From positions 1 to 47,866 of the forward strand of contig NZ_PQIA01000068.1 in the NCBI RefSeq assembly GCF_003385235.1: a DNA stretch of 47,866 nucleotides, given 5' to 3'. The position numbers were made by a program, and so were the translations under genes. The notes beneath the pieces were generated by a model. That model did not search any database, had not been told where the DNA came from, and saw nothing but the letters and a program-made list of their open reading frames with translations. Positions 9,284 through 17,445 of the stretch are shown here, one piece after another. Numbering within the stretch: position 1 is the first letter of the stretch; each line of letters begins with the position of its first letter. Source of the stretch: Amycolatopsis circi. GTDB taxonomy: Bacteria > Actinomycetota > Actinomycetes > Mycobacteriales > Pseudonocardiaceae.

Positions 9284-9510
9284 GCCAGGCACCGTTCTTC
9301 GCTCGAGCGGGCCTGTCCCTCCTGGCGGAGCCATTCCTCCGCGCAGTCGGAGCACGTCGGATCGAACCAATGGCCGCCGAGTTGCGGCACGTCATGGCGG
9401 GCGACCGTGACTTCGGCTCCGCACAGCGCGGTGAACGTTTCCCCAGGTCTCGGCGCGAACGGCGCGTCCATCGCGTGCCGTTTTCCTTCCGCCTGCTGCC
9501 ATCTGAACAC
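9280..9510 (-). CDS. Small zinc-finger protein
   Basis: 76 residues. The start is GTG 9510 behind GAGGAG. The pattern RHA (His12), TALCG (Cys30) and PTCSDCAEEW (Cys53, Cys56) gives a plausible four-ligand zinc site, and RPGETFTALCG followed by a CxxC is typical of short zinc-finger proteins common in Pseudonocardiaceae. The role of that family is not established. It is the first gene of the three-gene operon. Confidence 0.75.
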   Translation of the reverse strand: MFRWQQAEGKRHAMDAPFAPRPGETFTALCGAEVTVARHDVPQLGGHWFDPTCSDCAEEWLRQEGQARSSEERCLA

Positions 9511-10028
9511 CGGACTCCTCCCCTTGTGGTGCTTGGAGTCCCATTTGAGATGTCGCCCACGCGTAACGCAAGCCCCCGGCCCGGGTGATCATCGGAGCGG
9601 GGGTTTCCCTTGAGCCACAAGCACTCTCCGCACGCGTCGGGGACGAGACGCGGGTTACCGCCGAGTTAGATGTCACCAGCTGGTGACACCCCGGAGGGCG
9701 GACGCCGCCGCGGTTGTTACGGCACCCGTGCTGCCTCAGCGATGCGAGGCGCGGCAGCAGTCACGGGTGCCGCGAGGGGGGAAGGCGGCGGGCGTCCGCG
9801 GGCATCACCTCGCTTTCGGGAGTGCGGTCGCGGCTATGACTGCTGTCGCCAAGCGCATACGCAACCCCCGCGCGAGGGTTATCACACGACAGTGGTCCAA
9901 ATAATCAGCACGCTGGGCGGGTCAGGCCAAGGCCGCGCGGCTGGCAGCTGGCCGGAAGCACGTCACAGCAGTCCGACTGGTTACGCACCGCGAGTCAAAA
10001 CTCCCCAGCAGCTCAATGCCCGGCCGGA
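9511..10028. other. Intergenic region upstream of zinc-finger operon
   Basis: About 520 bases between the zinc-finger start and the 3' end of the MDMPI-like gene. It contains the 18-bp palindrome at 9671-9688 and otherwise no gene I can support. It must hold the promoter of the zinc-finger operon and the 3' end of the minus-strand MDMPI message. Confidence 0.5.
9671..9688. promoter_or_regulatory. 18-bp perfect palindrome, possible operator
   Basis: TGTCACCAGCTGGTGACA is perfectly self-complementary and lies 161 bases upstream of the zinc-finger start, outside any supported gene. Length and symmetry fit a dimeric repressor site. No cognate regulator is identified. Confidence 0.45.
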
Positions 10029-10655
10029 TCACGCCACGGTCGTGCGGCTCACCAGCACGTCGAGACCCGGGCCAGCCAGATCGTTCGCAGCGGCGCGACG
10101 GCCAGCCAGAGTGAGCAGCAACGCCTCCGCCGGGCCGCGGACTTCGAGGCCGTTCCCGGACGTCCAGTCCAGGTCGGTCGCGATCGCGCGCAGGCCCCGC
10201 AACCGGCGCGACGCCCCGAGCGGCGGCGAGCGCAGCGACAGATCCAGCGCCCTGCGCAATCGCGCGGCCGGGATCGTTCGCGGCAGTCCTAGCGGGCGGC
10301 GGATGTCCTGTTGGTGGATCAGGCCGTCGAGGAAGCCGATCATCCCGCCGAACTTGCCGAGAATCCGGCCCGGCTGCGGGTTCCGGCGCATGACGCCGAT
10401 CAGGTCCTCCGGCGCGCGCACCCGGTACTCGGCGATACCGGTCTCGTTGCACCGGCGCAGCGACAGCCCCGCGCGGACGAACCGCTGCGCCAGCTGGCGT
10501 CCGCCGAGTTCGTCGTAGCTCACGACATGAGCGATGACCGAGCGCACGTTCCAGCCGACACACAGCGTCGGCTCATCCCAGTGCTCCGGGGCCAGCGTCT
10601 CGAGGAAGTCCGCGAAGTCGGCGCGCTCCTCGCGAGCCAGCGTCCGTACGTCCAT
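10029..10655 (-). CDS. Maleylpyruvate isomerase-like (MDMPI) mycothiol-dependent family protein
   Basis: 208 residues of the DinB-like MDMPI_N family. The N-terminal helix block (REERADFADFLETLAPEHWD), CVGWNVRSVIAHVVSYDE with the metal-type His, and LIHQQDIRRPLGL with two more His-region residues match the fold. The C-terminal GNGLEVRGPAEALLLTLAGRR is also typical. Members use mycothiol, the actinobacterial thiol, but many have no known substrate. It stands alone. Confidence 0.85.
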   Translation of the reverse strand: MDVRTLAREERADFADFLETLAPEHWDEPTLCVGWNVRSVIAHVVSYDELGGRQLAQRFVRAGLSLRRCNETGIAEYRVRAPEDLIGVMRRNPQPGRILGKFGGMIGFLDGLIHQQDIRRPLGLPRTIPAARLRRALDLSLRSPPLGASRRLRGLRAIATDLDWTSGNGLEVRGPAEALLLTLAGRRAAANDLAGPGLDVLVSRTTVA

Positions 10656-11051
10656 GCCCTCCCCTGTCCCCGGCAGATACTCACTGTAGCAGCGGTCCTC
10701 TCGCGTTCGCCGGGTCGATCAGAACAAGGAACCCCAAAGTGCCTCTCTGCGCATCTTCACCTGATCGGGTTAGATATGCGCGCATTGATAACGCCCGGAA
10801 TAGCCCGGCAGATCGTGAATACCCGTTCCGGAAACACCGCATCGGACGGCCTCTGCGAAGAATTTTCCGCCCCGGGTTAGCGCGATCGGCGGCGGGCATG
10901 CAAAGATGGCGTTGCCGCAGGCAGGAGGGGTTAAGAGGGTGGAATATTCCATTCCCCGGACGCCCGCCGCGGCCGCCGGAACCAGTTCCCCTCGGGGGCG
11001 GGCTGGGAACTGTGTTCCGGCACTTTTCCGGCGGACGAGAAAGGATCCACA
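10656..11051. other. Divergent intergenic region
   Basis: About 400 bases between the divergent MDMPI and membrane-protein genes. It includes an AT-richer stretch near 10760-10860 and the GGAATATTCC site at 10941. No gene is supported. Confidence 0.5.
10941..10954. promoter_or_regulatory. GGAATATTCC site 1, candidate operator
   Basis: The palindrome GGAATATTCC followed by ATTC lies about 100 bases upstream of the gene at 11052. The same 14 bases recur at 12288, and the 10-mer also at 12258, upstream of the DUF397 gene. I found no other copy in the window. Confidence 0.55.
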
Positions 11052-11480
11052 ATGACCGGTCCTGGCGCGGAAAATGCAGGACAGGCACACCGTCGGACAG
11101 AAAAATCGGACACCGGCGACGACAGACCGTATGCCGTCGCCGTGAGTCAACGCCCCGGCCGGGTGACCGTGACGTTTCACGAACCGGGCATGCCGCAACC
11201 CGCGCCGGCGGTGCCGTCGCCGCGGCCGAGCACGCGCCCGGCTTACCCGTCGTGGAAGACCGCGCGGACGTCGGCCGAACTGGCCGCGCGGCAGCCGGAC
11301 GGCGGGACTCGGCCGTGGCAGCTGATCGCGCTGCTGCTGGTCCTGCTCGTCGGCGCGACCGCGATCGTCTTCGCGACCGCCGGAGTCCTGGCCGGGCTCG
11401 CCACCGCGGGCGGTGCAGCCCTCGTACCTGTCACCGGCGCGGTGCTGCGCAGACGGCACACCGCCAGCCGGGACGCCTGA
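11052..11480 (+). CDS. Small membrane protein of unknown function
   Basis: 142 residues. The N-terminal ~90 residues are hydrophilic and Pro-rich. They are followed by one long or two short hydrophobic segments (LIALLLVLLVGATAIVFATAGVLA, then AGGAALVPVTGAVL) and a basic tail RRRHTASRD. ATG 11052 has an AAAGGA site. Family not recognised. It shares the GGAATATTCC upstream site with the DUF397 gene, so it may be in the same regulon (inference). Confidence 0.7.
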   Translation: MTGPGAENAGQAHRRTEKSDTGDDRPYAVAVSQRPGRVTVTFHEPGMPQPAPAVPSPRPSTRPAYPSWKTARTSAELAARQPDGGTRPWQLIALLLVLLVGATAIVFATAGVLAGLATAGGAALVPVTGAVLRRRHTASRDA

Positions 11481-11531
11481 CCACCCTCGAAGCGGACGCC
11501 GGCGGCGGCACAAGGCCGCCCGCGTTCTGCG

Positions 11532-11569
11532 CTCCCGGTGCCCGGCCGGGCAGGGCCGGGCACCGGGAG
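11532..11569 (+). terminator. 16-bp GC-rich hairpin
   Basis: Bases 11532-11547 pair perfectly with 11554-11569 around a 6-base loop, 52 bases after the stop of the membrane-protein gene. There is no U-tract, as is common for actinobacterial 3' hairpins. Confidence 0.65.
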
Positions 11570-12257
11570 ACGAGGGTTGCTGTCGCGGGACTGTTTCCGA
11601 AGTTGGGTGAGGGCTGCTCAGCGCTCGGCCAGTGACGGGCGACGGTGGTCGGAGGCAAAGGCAATGCGGAGTTCGCTGCCGAATCGACATGACGCGGCCT
11701 CGGCTGGATTCGGTGTATTCGCTCGATTCGCTCCGCCTATCCGCACAGCGCAACCCGCCGCCTCGACCTGCCCAGTCCGCGGCCGCTTGGCGGTCGCCTG
11801 GATCGCTCGGCTCAACCCCCTGCTCGGCCGTCCACCGGGCTCCGCCACCCCCAGTCGGCGCGACTCGACCCGCTGGCCCGGCTTCTGCTCACTGGCTCGG
11901 CTCGGAGAGCGTCGTCCCGACACCCAGATCCGCAACGCAGCGCCGAAGCCCTCGGCACCGGGGTCCGCCCTGCACCCACCGCACCAGAAGCCCGCATCGC
12001 AAGCGACGCAACCGAAACAGCACCCGACAGCCGAGCTGATCAACCGCTCAACAGGCGATTGTCAACCACAGACACCCTGCCCCACGCCGCACCCTGAAAG
12101 ACCACGAAAAAAGCAACCCTCATCCCCAGCAACAACGATATCCGCACAATCAATTCCTCATTGCACGTGCGAAAGCACCCCCCAATGCACGAGAAGTGTC
12201 CATTCAGGTGAAATCCCCGACGCACAGCGCGATTGATCCACCGGCCCACTACCCTCA
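11570..12257. other. Long noncoding stretch
   Basis: About 690 bases without a supportable gene. From about 12000 the composition shifts to C/A-rich, lower-GC sequence leading into the DUF397 promoter. A minus-strand frame ending near 11640 (FASDHRRPSLAER) is open but has no recognisable domain; it could be decayed coding sequence. Confidence 0.45.
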
Positions 12258-12297
12258 GGAATATTCCGAACACATTCCGTTCAGCACGGAATATTCC
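12258..12297. promoter_or_regulatory. Paired GGAATATTCC operator upstream of DUF397
   Basis: Two copies of GGAATATTCC (12258-12267 and 12288-12297) are 30 bases apart, three helical turns. Between them lies an overlapping inverted repeat, ATTCCGT (12274-12280) with ACGGAAT (12286-12292). The DUF397 start is 36 bases downstream, so a bound protein would overlap the promoter or early transcript. Likely binder: the XRE protein at 12750 (inference). Confidence 0.6.
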
Positions 12298-12333
12298 ATT
12301 CACCGATCGCACACAAGAAAACGAGGGGTTGCA

Positions 12334-12612
12334 GTGGACACCTTCGACCCGCACGAGCACGCGCGTCAGCACCCGGCCCAGGCGCACCGTCTTCCGGCAG
12401 CCGGTCCGGGCGCTCGCTTCCCTGACCACGCCTGGCGGAAACCCGCTGCCTGCGGGCCGAATTCCGGCAACTGCGTCGAGGTCAACCTGGCCGGGGACGG
12501 GCTCGTCGGCGTGCGGGACAGCAAGATCGACAGCTCCCCCGTCCTGGTCTTCGACCGGGGCGAGTGGGCCGACTTCGTGGCCGCCGTGCGGCGCGGGGAA
12601 TTCGACGGCTGA
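12334..12612 (+). CDS. DUF397 protein
   Basis: 92 residues. The C-terminal ~55 form a DUF397 domain: WRKP.....SGNCVEVN, VGVRDSK, and LVFDRGEWADFVAAVRRGEFD. GTG 12334 follows GAGGGG; longer in-frame starts run through the operator region and are unlikely. DUF397 genes in actinomycetes almost always pair with an XRE/DUF5753 regulator, as here; some such pairs affect development and antibiotic production (WhiJ/AbaA-type loci). The first 35 residues are His/Pro-rich and probably disordered. Confidence 0.88.
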   Translation: MDTFDPHEHARQHPAQAHRLPAAGPGARFPDHAWRKPAACGPNSGNCVEVNLAGDGLVGVRDSKIDSSPVLVFDRGEWADFVAAVRRGEFDG

Positions 12613-12676
12613 CCAGGCACGACCGCGAAAGCATCCGGCCGGAACCGCCGTCCGGCGGAGAGAACCTTGCGAAAAG

Positions 12677-12711
12677 GCGCCGACCCGGAGTTTTGCCCGC
12701 CGGGTCGGCGC
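12677..12711 (+). terminator. Hairpin between DUF397 and XRE genes
   Basis: Bases 12677-12686 pair with 12702-12711 (10 bp, GC-rich) around a 15-base loop that can pair further. It lies between the DUF397 stop and the XRE start, so it may terminate or attenuate readthrough and set unequal expression. Confidence 0.5.
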
Positions 12712-12749
12712 ATTATCATCGGAGGTTCTCACATCGGCCCCTGGACGAA

Positions 12750-13643
12750 ATGACGGAGCCCCTGGTGACCTCCCCGATCCGGCAACCGCCGCCCTCCCTG
12801 CGCACCCAGCGTTCCCGGCTGGGCTCCCGGATCCTCAGGTGGCGCACCGCGCGCGGGCTGACCCAGGTCGACCTCGCCGACGGGATCGGCTGCAAACAGC
12901 CCAAGATCCAGAAAATCGAATCCGGCAAGGCGGGCACCCGGCCCGACGACCTCGAGCGGATCATCGAGGTGCTGGACATCCCGCCCGCCGACGCCGCTCG
13001 GCTGCGGGAACTCAACCAGGCCAACGATCCTTCCGCGCGCCGTGCCGAGCGGAGGATGATCACGCCGCAGTGGTTCCGCGAGGTCCTGGAGCGCGAACAA
13101 GCCGCGGCGGAAATCCTCAGCTGGACCGGGAACCGCATTCCGGGGCTGCTCCAATCGGAGTATTACATGCTCGCGCAGTTCCAGGCCAGCCGCCAGGAGC
13201 GGGTCACCGACCGGGTCGGCGAACGCAAGGCGCGGCAACGGCTTTTCGACGCCTGCCCGAGTCCGCGGACGATCTTCATGCTCGAGTACAGCTGCATCGA
13301 GAAACTCGTCTACGGCACCAAGGCCAGCATCGCGACCGATCAGCTCGAGCACATGATCCGGATCGTCGAAACGCATCCCTTCGCCGAGGTCCGGATCCTC
13401 CCGCGCGACGCGGCCGCCTACCCGGACGAGGATTTCACGATCCTCCGCTTCGGCCAGCCCGACCTCGCCGATTTCGCTTACCAGGAAACCAAGGTCAAGC
13501 TGATCACCGTGGGGCAGGGCCAGGACGAGTTCGCCTCCTACGAGGAGTCGTGGGAGGCGCAGCTCGCCGCCACGCTGTCGCGCGAGGAGTCCTTGCAGTA
13601 CCTCAAGGAATGGGCGAGCCGCTGCGCGCCGCCCTCCCGCTGA
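12750..13643 (+). CDS. XRE-family regulator with DUF5753 domain (Scr1-like)
   Basis: 297 residues. The N-terminal HTH spans about 28-80 (LRWRTARGLTQVDLADGIGC, then KQPKIQKIESG). The rest matches the DUF5753 effector domain (SWTGNRIPGLLQSEYYMLAQ; EYSCIEKLVYG; VRILPRDAAAYPDEDFTILRF). ATG 12750 is used; the GGAGG at 12720 is too far upstream to act as its ribosome site and a GTG at 12765 is an alternative. Its DUF397 partner lies upstream and a DUF574 methyltransferase downstream. Likely binds the GGAATATTCC sites (inference). Confidence 0.9.
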   Translation: MTEPLVTSPIRQPPPSLRTQRSRLGSRILRWRTARGLTQVDLADGIGCKQPKIQKIESGKAGTRPDDLERIIEVLDIPPADAARLRELNQANDPSARRAERRMITPQWFREVLEREQAAAEILSWTGNRIPGLLQSEYYMLAQFQASRQERVTDRVGERKARQRLFDACPSPRTIFMLEYSCIEKLVYGTKASIATDQLEHMIRIVETHPFAEVRILPRDAAAYPDEDFTILRFGQPDLADFAYQETKVKLITVGQGQDEFASYEESWEAQLAATLSREESLQYLKEWASRCAPPSR

Positions 13644-13682
13644 CCGAAGTCCCGAAGTCCCGAACGAAAGGAACAGCCACCG

Positions 13683-14552
13683 GTGGCCGACGAACCCTTC
13701 CCGCCTCCCGGGGTCGATCTCGACCACCCGAGCGTCGCGCGGGTGTACGACTACTATCTCGGCGGCACCACGAACTGGACGATCGACCGGGACTTCGCCG
13801 ACGAGGTGATCCGCGAGTTCCCGCTGATCCGCCCGATCGCGAAGGCCAACCGGTTGTTCCTGCACCGGCTCGTGCGGCATCTGGTGAAAAAGGGCGTGCG
13901 CCAGTTCGTCGACATCGGCTCCGGCGTGCCGACGATGGGCCACGCGCACCAGGTCGCCGACGAACTCGCGCCGGGCGAGACCCGCGTCTGCTACGTCGAC
14001 TACGAACCGGTCGCCGTGGCGCATTCGGAGACCCTGCTGCGCGAGTCGGGCGACCTCGGCCGGCACGCGGTGATCCACGCCGACATGCGCGATCCGCAAC
14101 GGCTGTGGGAACAGATCTCCGCGACCGGCGTGATCGACGTCGAGAAGCCGCTCGCGTTGCTGCTGATCGCGGTGCTGCACGTCCAGCAGCCGCCCGCCGA
14201 GGACAGCGGCGGCACCGAAGACCTCGGCCCGTCGCTCGTCGCGCAGTACCGCGATCTCCTTGCCCCTGGTTCGTTTCTCGCCATCTCGCACATCACCGAC
14301 CAGGGCGTTCCCTCCGACGTGGACGCCGGCCTGGTCGAGCTGAAGCAGCTCTACGACCGGTCGAGCAGCCCGGTGATCTGGCGGTCGCGCGAGGAGATCC
14401 AGGCGCTGTTCGGGTCGTTCGAGATGCTCGAACCCGGACTCACCTGGACGCCGTCGTGGCATCCGGAGGAGTCCGGCGAGGGCGCGCCGCAGGTCGAGTT
14501 CCCGACCCCGGCGCATTCGGTGATTCTCGCCGGAGCGGCGCGGAAGCCGTAA
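13683..14552 (+). CDS. SAM-dependent methyltransferase, DUF574 type
   Basis: 289 residues. The signature HPSVARVYDYYLGGTTNWTIDR opens the protein, and the SAM-binding loop is FVDIGSGVPTMG. The family is abundant in actinomycetes, often beside XRE/DUF397 pairs, with unknown substrates. GTG 13683 follows AAAGGA with good spacing. It is 39 bases downstream of the XRE gene, same strand, probably one transcript. Confidence 0.88.
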   Translation: MADEPFPPPGVDLDHPSVARVYDYYLGGTTNWTIDRDFADEVIREFPLIRPIAKANRLFLHRLVRHLVKKGVRQFVDIGSGVPTMGHAHQVADELAPGETRVCYVDYEPVAVAHSETLLRESGDLGRHAVIHADMRDPQRLWEQISATGVIDVEKPLALLLIAVLHVQQPPAEDSGGTEDLGPSLVAQYRDLLAPGSFLAISHITDQGVPSDVDAGLVELKQLYDRSSSPVIWRSREEIQALFGSFEMLEPGLTWTPSWHPEESGEGAPQVEFPTPAHSVILAGAARKP

Positions 14553-14592
14553 ATCGCTCGCTTCGGGCAGGCGCCGCTGCGACCATCGACGC

Positions 14593-15141
14593 ATGCGTAC
14601 GAGCACTGTGGCGGACCGGATCCGCGAAGCCACCGTCGTGCTCGGGGACCGGACGGACTACGGCCGCTACCCCGACCCGACGGGATGGTGGCGTGCGCCC
14701 GAACTGCTGCGGGAACTGGGGCCGGCGCTCGCCGAGCTGTTCGCCGACGAACAGCCGAATGTCGTGCTGGGCCCCGAATCCCGCGGGTCGCTGCTCGGTC
14801 CGCTGGTCGCGGTGGCACTCGGCGCGGGCTTCGTCGAGGTGCGCAAAAACCGGTACCCGGCCTGCGATTCGGACCGTTGGCTCCAGCGCACCTCGCCGCC
14901 GGACTACCAGGACCGGCACCTCCGGCTCGGCTTCAGCCGCCGCCTGCTGCAGGCGGGCGACCGCGCGCTGCTGGTGGACGACTGGATCGACACCGGCGGC
15001 CAGGCCTTCGCCGCGCAAGCCCTGGTAGCCGACGCCGGGGCGACGTGGATCGGCGTCGCCGTGATCGTCGACGGGCTCCGCCGCCACGAACCCCGCCGGC
15101 AACTGCGCGTGCGATCCCTCCTGCACTCGCGCGACTTCTGA
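14593..15141 (+). CDS. Phosphoribosyltransferase-family protein
   Basis: 182 residues. The PRPP-binding loop is LLVDDWIDTGGQA, preceded by a conserved hood-like VVLGPESRGSLLGPLVAVALG and FVEVRKNRYPA. The layout resembles adenine/orotate-type PRTases, but the substrate cannot be read. ATG 14593 is 40 bases after the methyltransferase stop. Its stop abuts the stop of the convergent NAD(P)-binding gene with no base between. Confidence 0.82.
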   Translation: MRTSTVADRIREATVVLGDRTDYGRYPDPTGWWRAPELLRELGPALAELFADEQPNVVLGPESRGSLLGPLVAVALGAGFVEVRKNRYPACDSDRWLQRTSPPDYQDRHLRLGFSRRLLQAGDRALLVDDWIDTGGQAFAAQALVADAGATWIGVAVIVDGLRRHEPRRQLRVRSLLHSRDF

Positions 15142-15984
15142 TCACCGGAACGCGTCGACGCTGCGGCTGGCCCACGAAGCGAACGAGGTTGCCGGGCGGC
15201 CCAGCACCTTCTCGACGTCAGGACTGACTCGAAGCTCCTCCGGCAGGGGCTCGCCGAGGATGGCGAGCGTGCCGTCGGCGACCGGCTCCGGCATCTGCTG
15301 CACCATCTGCTCCCGTGCCTGCGCACGGCCAAGTTCGACGAACTCCAGCGGCTCCCCGAGCGCAGCGCCGAGGAGGTCCGCGCGCCGCCGGGGGCTCGTC
15401 GCCTCCGGTCCGGTGAGGACATAAGTCCGTCCCGCGTGGTCGCGACCCGTCAGCGCGGAAGCGGCGACTTCCGCGATGTCGAGCGGGTCCACGGCAGGGA
15501 GCGCGACGTCGCCGAACGGCGAGAAAACCTTGCGCTGCGCCCGGATCGACGGGATCCACGCGAAGGTGTTGGTCGTGAACCCGCCGGGACGAAGGACCGT
15601 CCACTCCAGACCGGACGACCGGACAGCTTCTTCCAACGCGGCGAGCGGCGCGTGCGAAACCGCGCTGGGTCGAGTACCGGCGGCCTGGGACGACTGCAGG
15701 ACAACCCGCTCGATTCCAGCGTTGACGGCCGCCTGCATGATGGCTTCCCCGTCGACGTGCGCGCCCGCGCCGGAGACCAGCAGAAACAGTGCGTCCGCGC
15801 CTTTCAACGCCGGGGCCAGGCTGTCCGCGTCCGCCAGATCCGCGACCATCGGGGTGACGCCGGGTCGCGAAGGCGGCGGAGAGGTCACCCCGCGGGAAAC
15901 GGCGGTCACGGCGTGGCCGGATTCGGTCAGGGACTCGACCAGCAGGCGGCCGACGTTGCCTGTGGCACCAGTGACGACGATCAA
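15142..15984 (-). CDS. NAD(P)-binding NmrA-like/atypical SDR protein
   Basis: 280 residues. The nucleotide-binding motif VTGATGNVGR begins at residue 4. The QSSQAAG and WTVLRPGGFTTNTFAW blocks fit the NmrA/QOR2-like branch of atypical SDRs. It is divergent from an HxlR regulator 89 bases away, the usual pairing in which HxlR senses redox or quinone stress and controls the enzyme (family knowledge plus inference). Confidence 0.88.
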   Translation of the reverse strand: MIVVTGATGNVGRLLVESLTESGHAVTAVSRGVTSPPPSRPGVTPMVADLADADSLAPALKGADALFLLVSGAGAHVDGEAIMQAAVNAGIERVVLQSSQAAGTRPSAVSHAPLAALEEAVRSSGLEWTVLRPGGFTTNTFAWIPSIRAQRKVFSPFGDVALPAVDPLDIAEVAASALTGRDHAGRTYVLTGPEATSPRRRADLLGAALGEPLEFVELGRAQAREQMVQQMPEPVADGTLAILGEPLPEELRVSPDVEKVLGRPATSFASWASRSVDAFR

Positions 15985-16073
15985 GACTTGCTCCTCAGCT
16001 AGGGGTCGAAAGCGACACAGCGAGGCTAAAAGCCGCCGTACAGTAGGTTCCCCAGGGAAAGTATTGGAGCCGT

Positions 16074-16451
16074 ATGACCACCACCGAGCGCACCGGGGCC
16101 GATCCGCTCGCCGCGTGCCGGATCAGCCCGGCCGTCGACCTGCTGTTCAGCCGGTGGACGACCCCGATCCTGTGGACGCTCAGCCAGTCCGGCCCAGTGC
16201 GCTTCGTCGAACTGGAACGGCGGCTCGGCGCGACCGGGAAGGTACTCACGCAACGGCTCCGGCAGCTCGAGCGCGACGGTTTGGTGGAGCGGCACTACTA
16301 CGCCGAGGTGCCGCCGCGCGTCGAGTACGAGATCACCGAACTCGGCCGAAGCCTGTCGCCGGTGTTCGCCGCGCTCGCCGAGTGGACTGACGAGCATCTG
16401 CCAGCTGTCGAGAAGGCCCGCGACTCCTACACCGGCCCGCTTCCGCGCTGA
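16074..16451 (+). CDS. HxlR-family transcriptional regulator
   Basis: 125 residues with the HxlR winged helix: RISPAVDLLFSRWTTPILWTL, VRFVELERRLGATGKVLTQRL, and the wing GLVERHYYAEVPPRVEYEIT. ATG 16074. It likely represses itself and the divergent NAD(P)-binding gene; a spaced AGTA/AGTA-containing stretch in the 89-base gap could be its site (weak). Confidence 0.9.
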   Translation: MTTTERTGADPLAACRISPAVDLLFSRWTTPILWTLSQSGPVRFVELERRLGATGKVLTQRLRQLERDGLVERHYYAEVPPRVEYEITELGRSLSPVFAALAEWTDEHLPAVEKARDSYTGPLPR

Positions 16452-16454
16452 TGC

Positions 16455-16502
16455 CCTCGTGAGTGGCAATCCCGGTTCTAACCGGCATAAACACTCACGA
16501 GG
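16455..16502. terminator. Bidirectional palindrome between convergent genes
   Basis: Outer arms 16455-16465 and 16492-16502 (11 bp) enclose a second stem CCGGTT/AACCGG (16472-16477/16480-16485). It lies exactly between the HxlR and MmyB-type stops. Its left half matches 22594-22616 at 22 of 23 bases, so it belongs to a dispersed terminator-like repeat family. Confidence 0.75.
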
Positions 16503-16504
16503 CC

Positions 16505-17344
16505 CTAACCCGCGAACTGCTCGTTCCCCAGCACCCCCAGCAGCTGGATCTTCTCGTAGGCCTCGCTCCGCGGCGGAGCGGTCAGCACCAGCAACGCCTG
16601 CGACTGGTCCTCGGTGAACAGCACCTGGCAGTCCACCTCGATCTCTCCCAGCTGCGGATGCACGAGCACCTTGTGGTCCTCAAACCGTTTGGCCACTTGG
16701 TGTTCGTCCCACAACCGCGCGAACTCGCGACTCTCGCGGGTCAACGCGCGCACCAGCTCGCCCGCGCGCGAGCGCGGCCCCATCGACCCGTGCACCACCC
16801 GCAGGTTCGCCACCAGCGCACGGCTCTGGCGGTCCCGGTCATGCGCGGGATAGACCAGTCGTTCGTCCGGGTTCGTGAACCACCGGTAGATCTCGCTGCG
16901 CGCAAGTCCGGTGTATTGCGACCGGTCGCCGTACAACGCGTCCGCGAACCGGTTTTGCACCAGCACCTCGCCGAGGTTCGACAGGATGAGCGCGGGCGTG
17001 TCCGACAGCCGGTCAAGCACCCGCAGCAACGCGGGCGCGACGTGCGTCGCCGCTACGATCGGTGACGGTGCGTTGCGGCCGGCGAGGTGGAACAGGTAGT
17101 CGCGCTCGTCGTCGGTCAGCCGCAAGGCCCTGGCCAGCGCAGCCAGCATCTGCTCGCTCGGCTGCGGTCCGCGTTGCTGCTCCAGGCGCGTGTAATAGTC
17201 GGTGGACATCGCCGCCAGCGTCGCGACTTCCTCGCGCCGCAGCCCGGTCGTCCGCCGCCGCGCGCCCGCGGGCAGGCCGACGTCCTCGGGCCGCAGCCCT
17301 TCGCGGCGGCTGCGGAGGAAGACAGCCAGCTCAGCTCGATCCAT
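16505..17344 (-). CDS. HTH regulator with MmyB-like ligand-binding domain
   Basis: 279 residues. The N-terminal HTH reads RRRTTGLRREEVATLAAMS then TDYYTRLEQQRG. The remainder is the MmyB-like PAS domain (PALILSNLGEVLVQNRFADA; YRWFTNPDERLVYP). Members usually regulate an adjacent redox enzyme; the SDR gene at 17446 is divergent, 101 bases away. ATG 17344. Confidence 0.9.
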   Translation of the reverse strand: MDRAELAVFLRSRREGLRPEDVGLPAGARRRTTGLRREEVATLAAMSTDYYTRLEQQRGPQPSEQMLAALARALRLTDDERDYLFHLAGRNAPSPIVAATHVAPALLRVLDRLSDTPALILSNLGEVLVQNRFADALYGDRSQYTGLARSEIYRWFTNPDERLVYPAHDRDRQSRALVANLRVVHGSMGPRSRAGELVRALTRESREFARLWDEHQVAKRFEDHKVLVHPQLGEIEVDCQVLFTEDQSQALLVLTAPPRSEAYEKIQLLGVLGNEQFAG

Positions 17345-17445
17345 GTGTCCAGTATCGACTCGGCCGGGCTCGCCAGCCAGGGATCGCCGATCCCCCGATA
17401 TGCGGTCTCTGCCGCCGTCGCCCCTGCCCGCCGAAACTCAGTGGC

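Noticed and set aside
9670..10518. Plus-strand 282-codon frame
   Set aside because: Low-complexity Arg/Ser translation antisense to the MDMPI-like gene; no ribosome site or domain.
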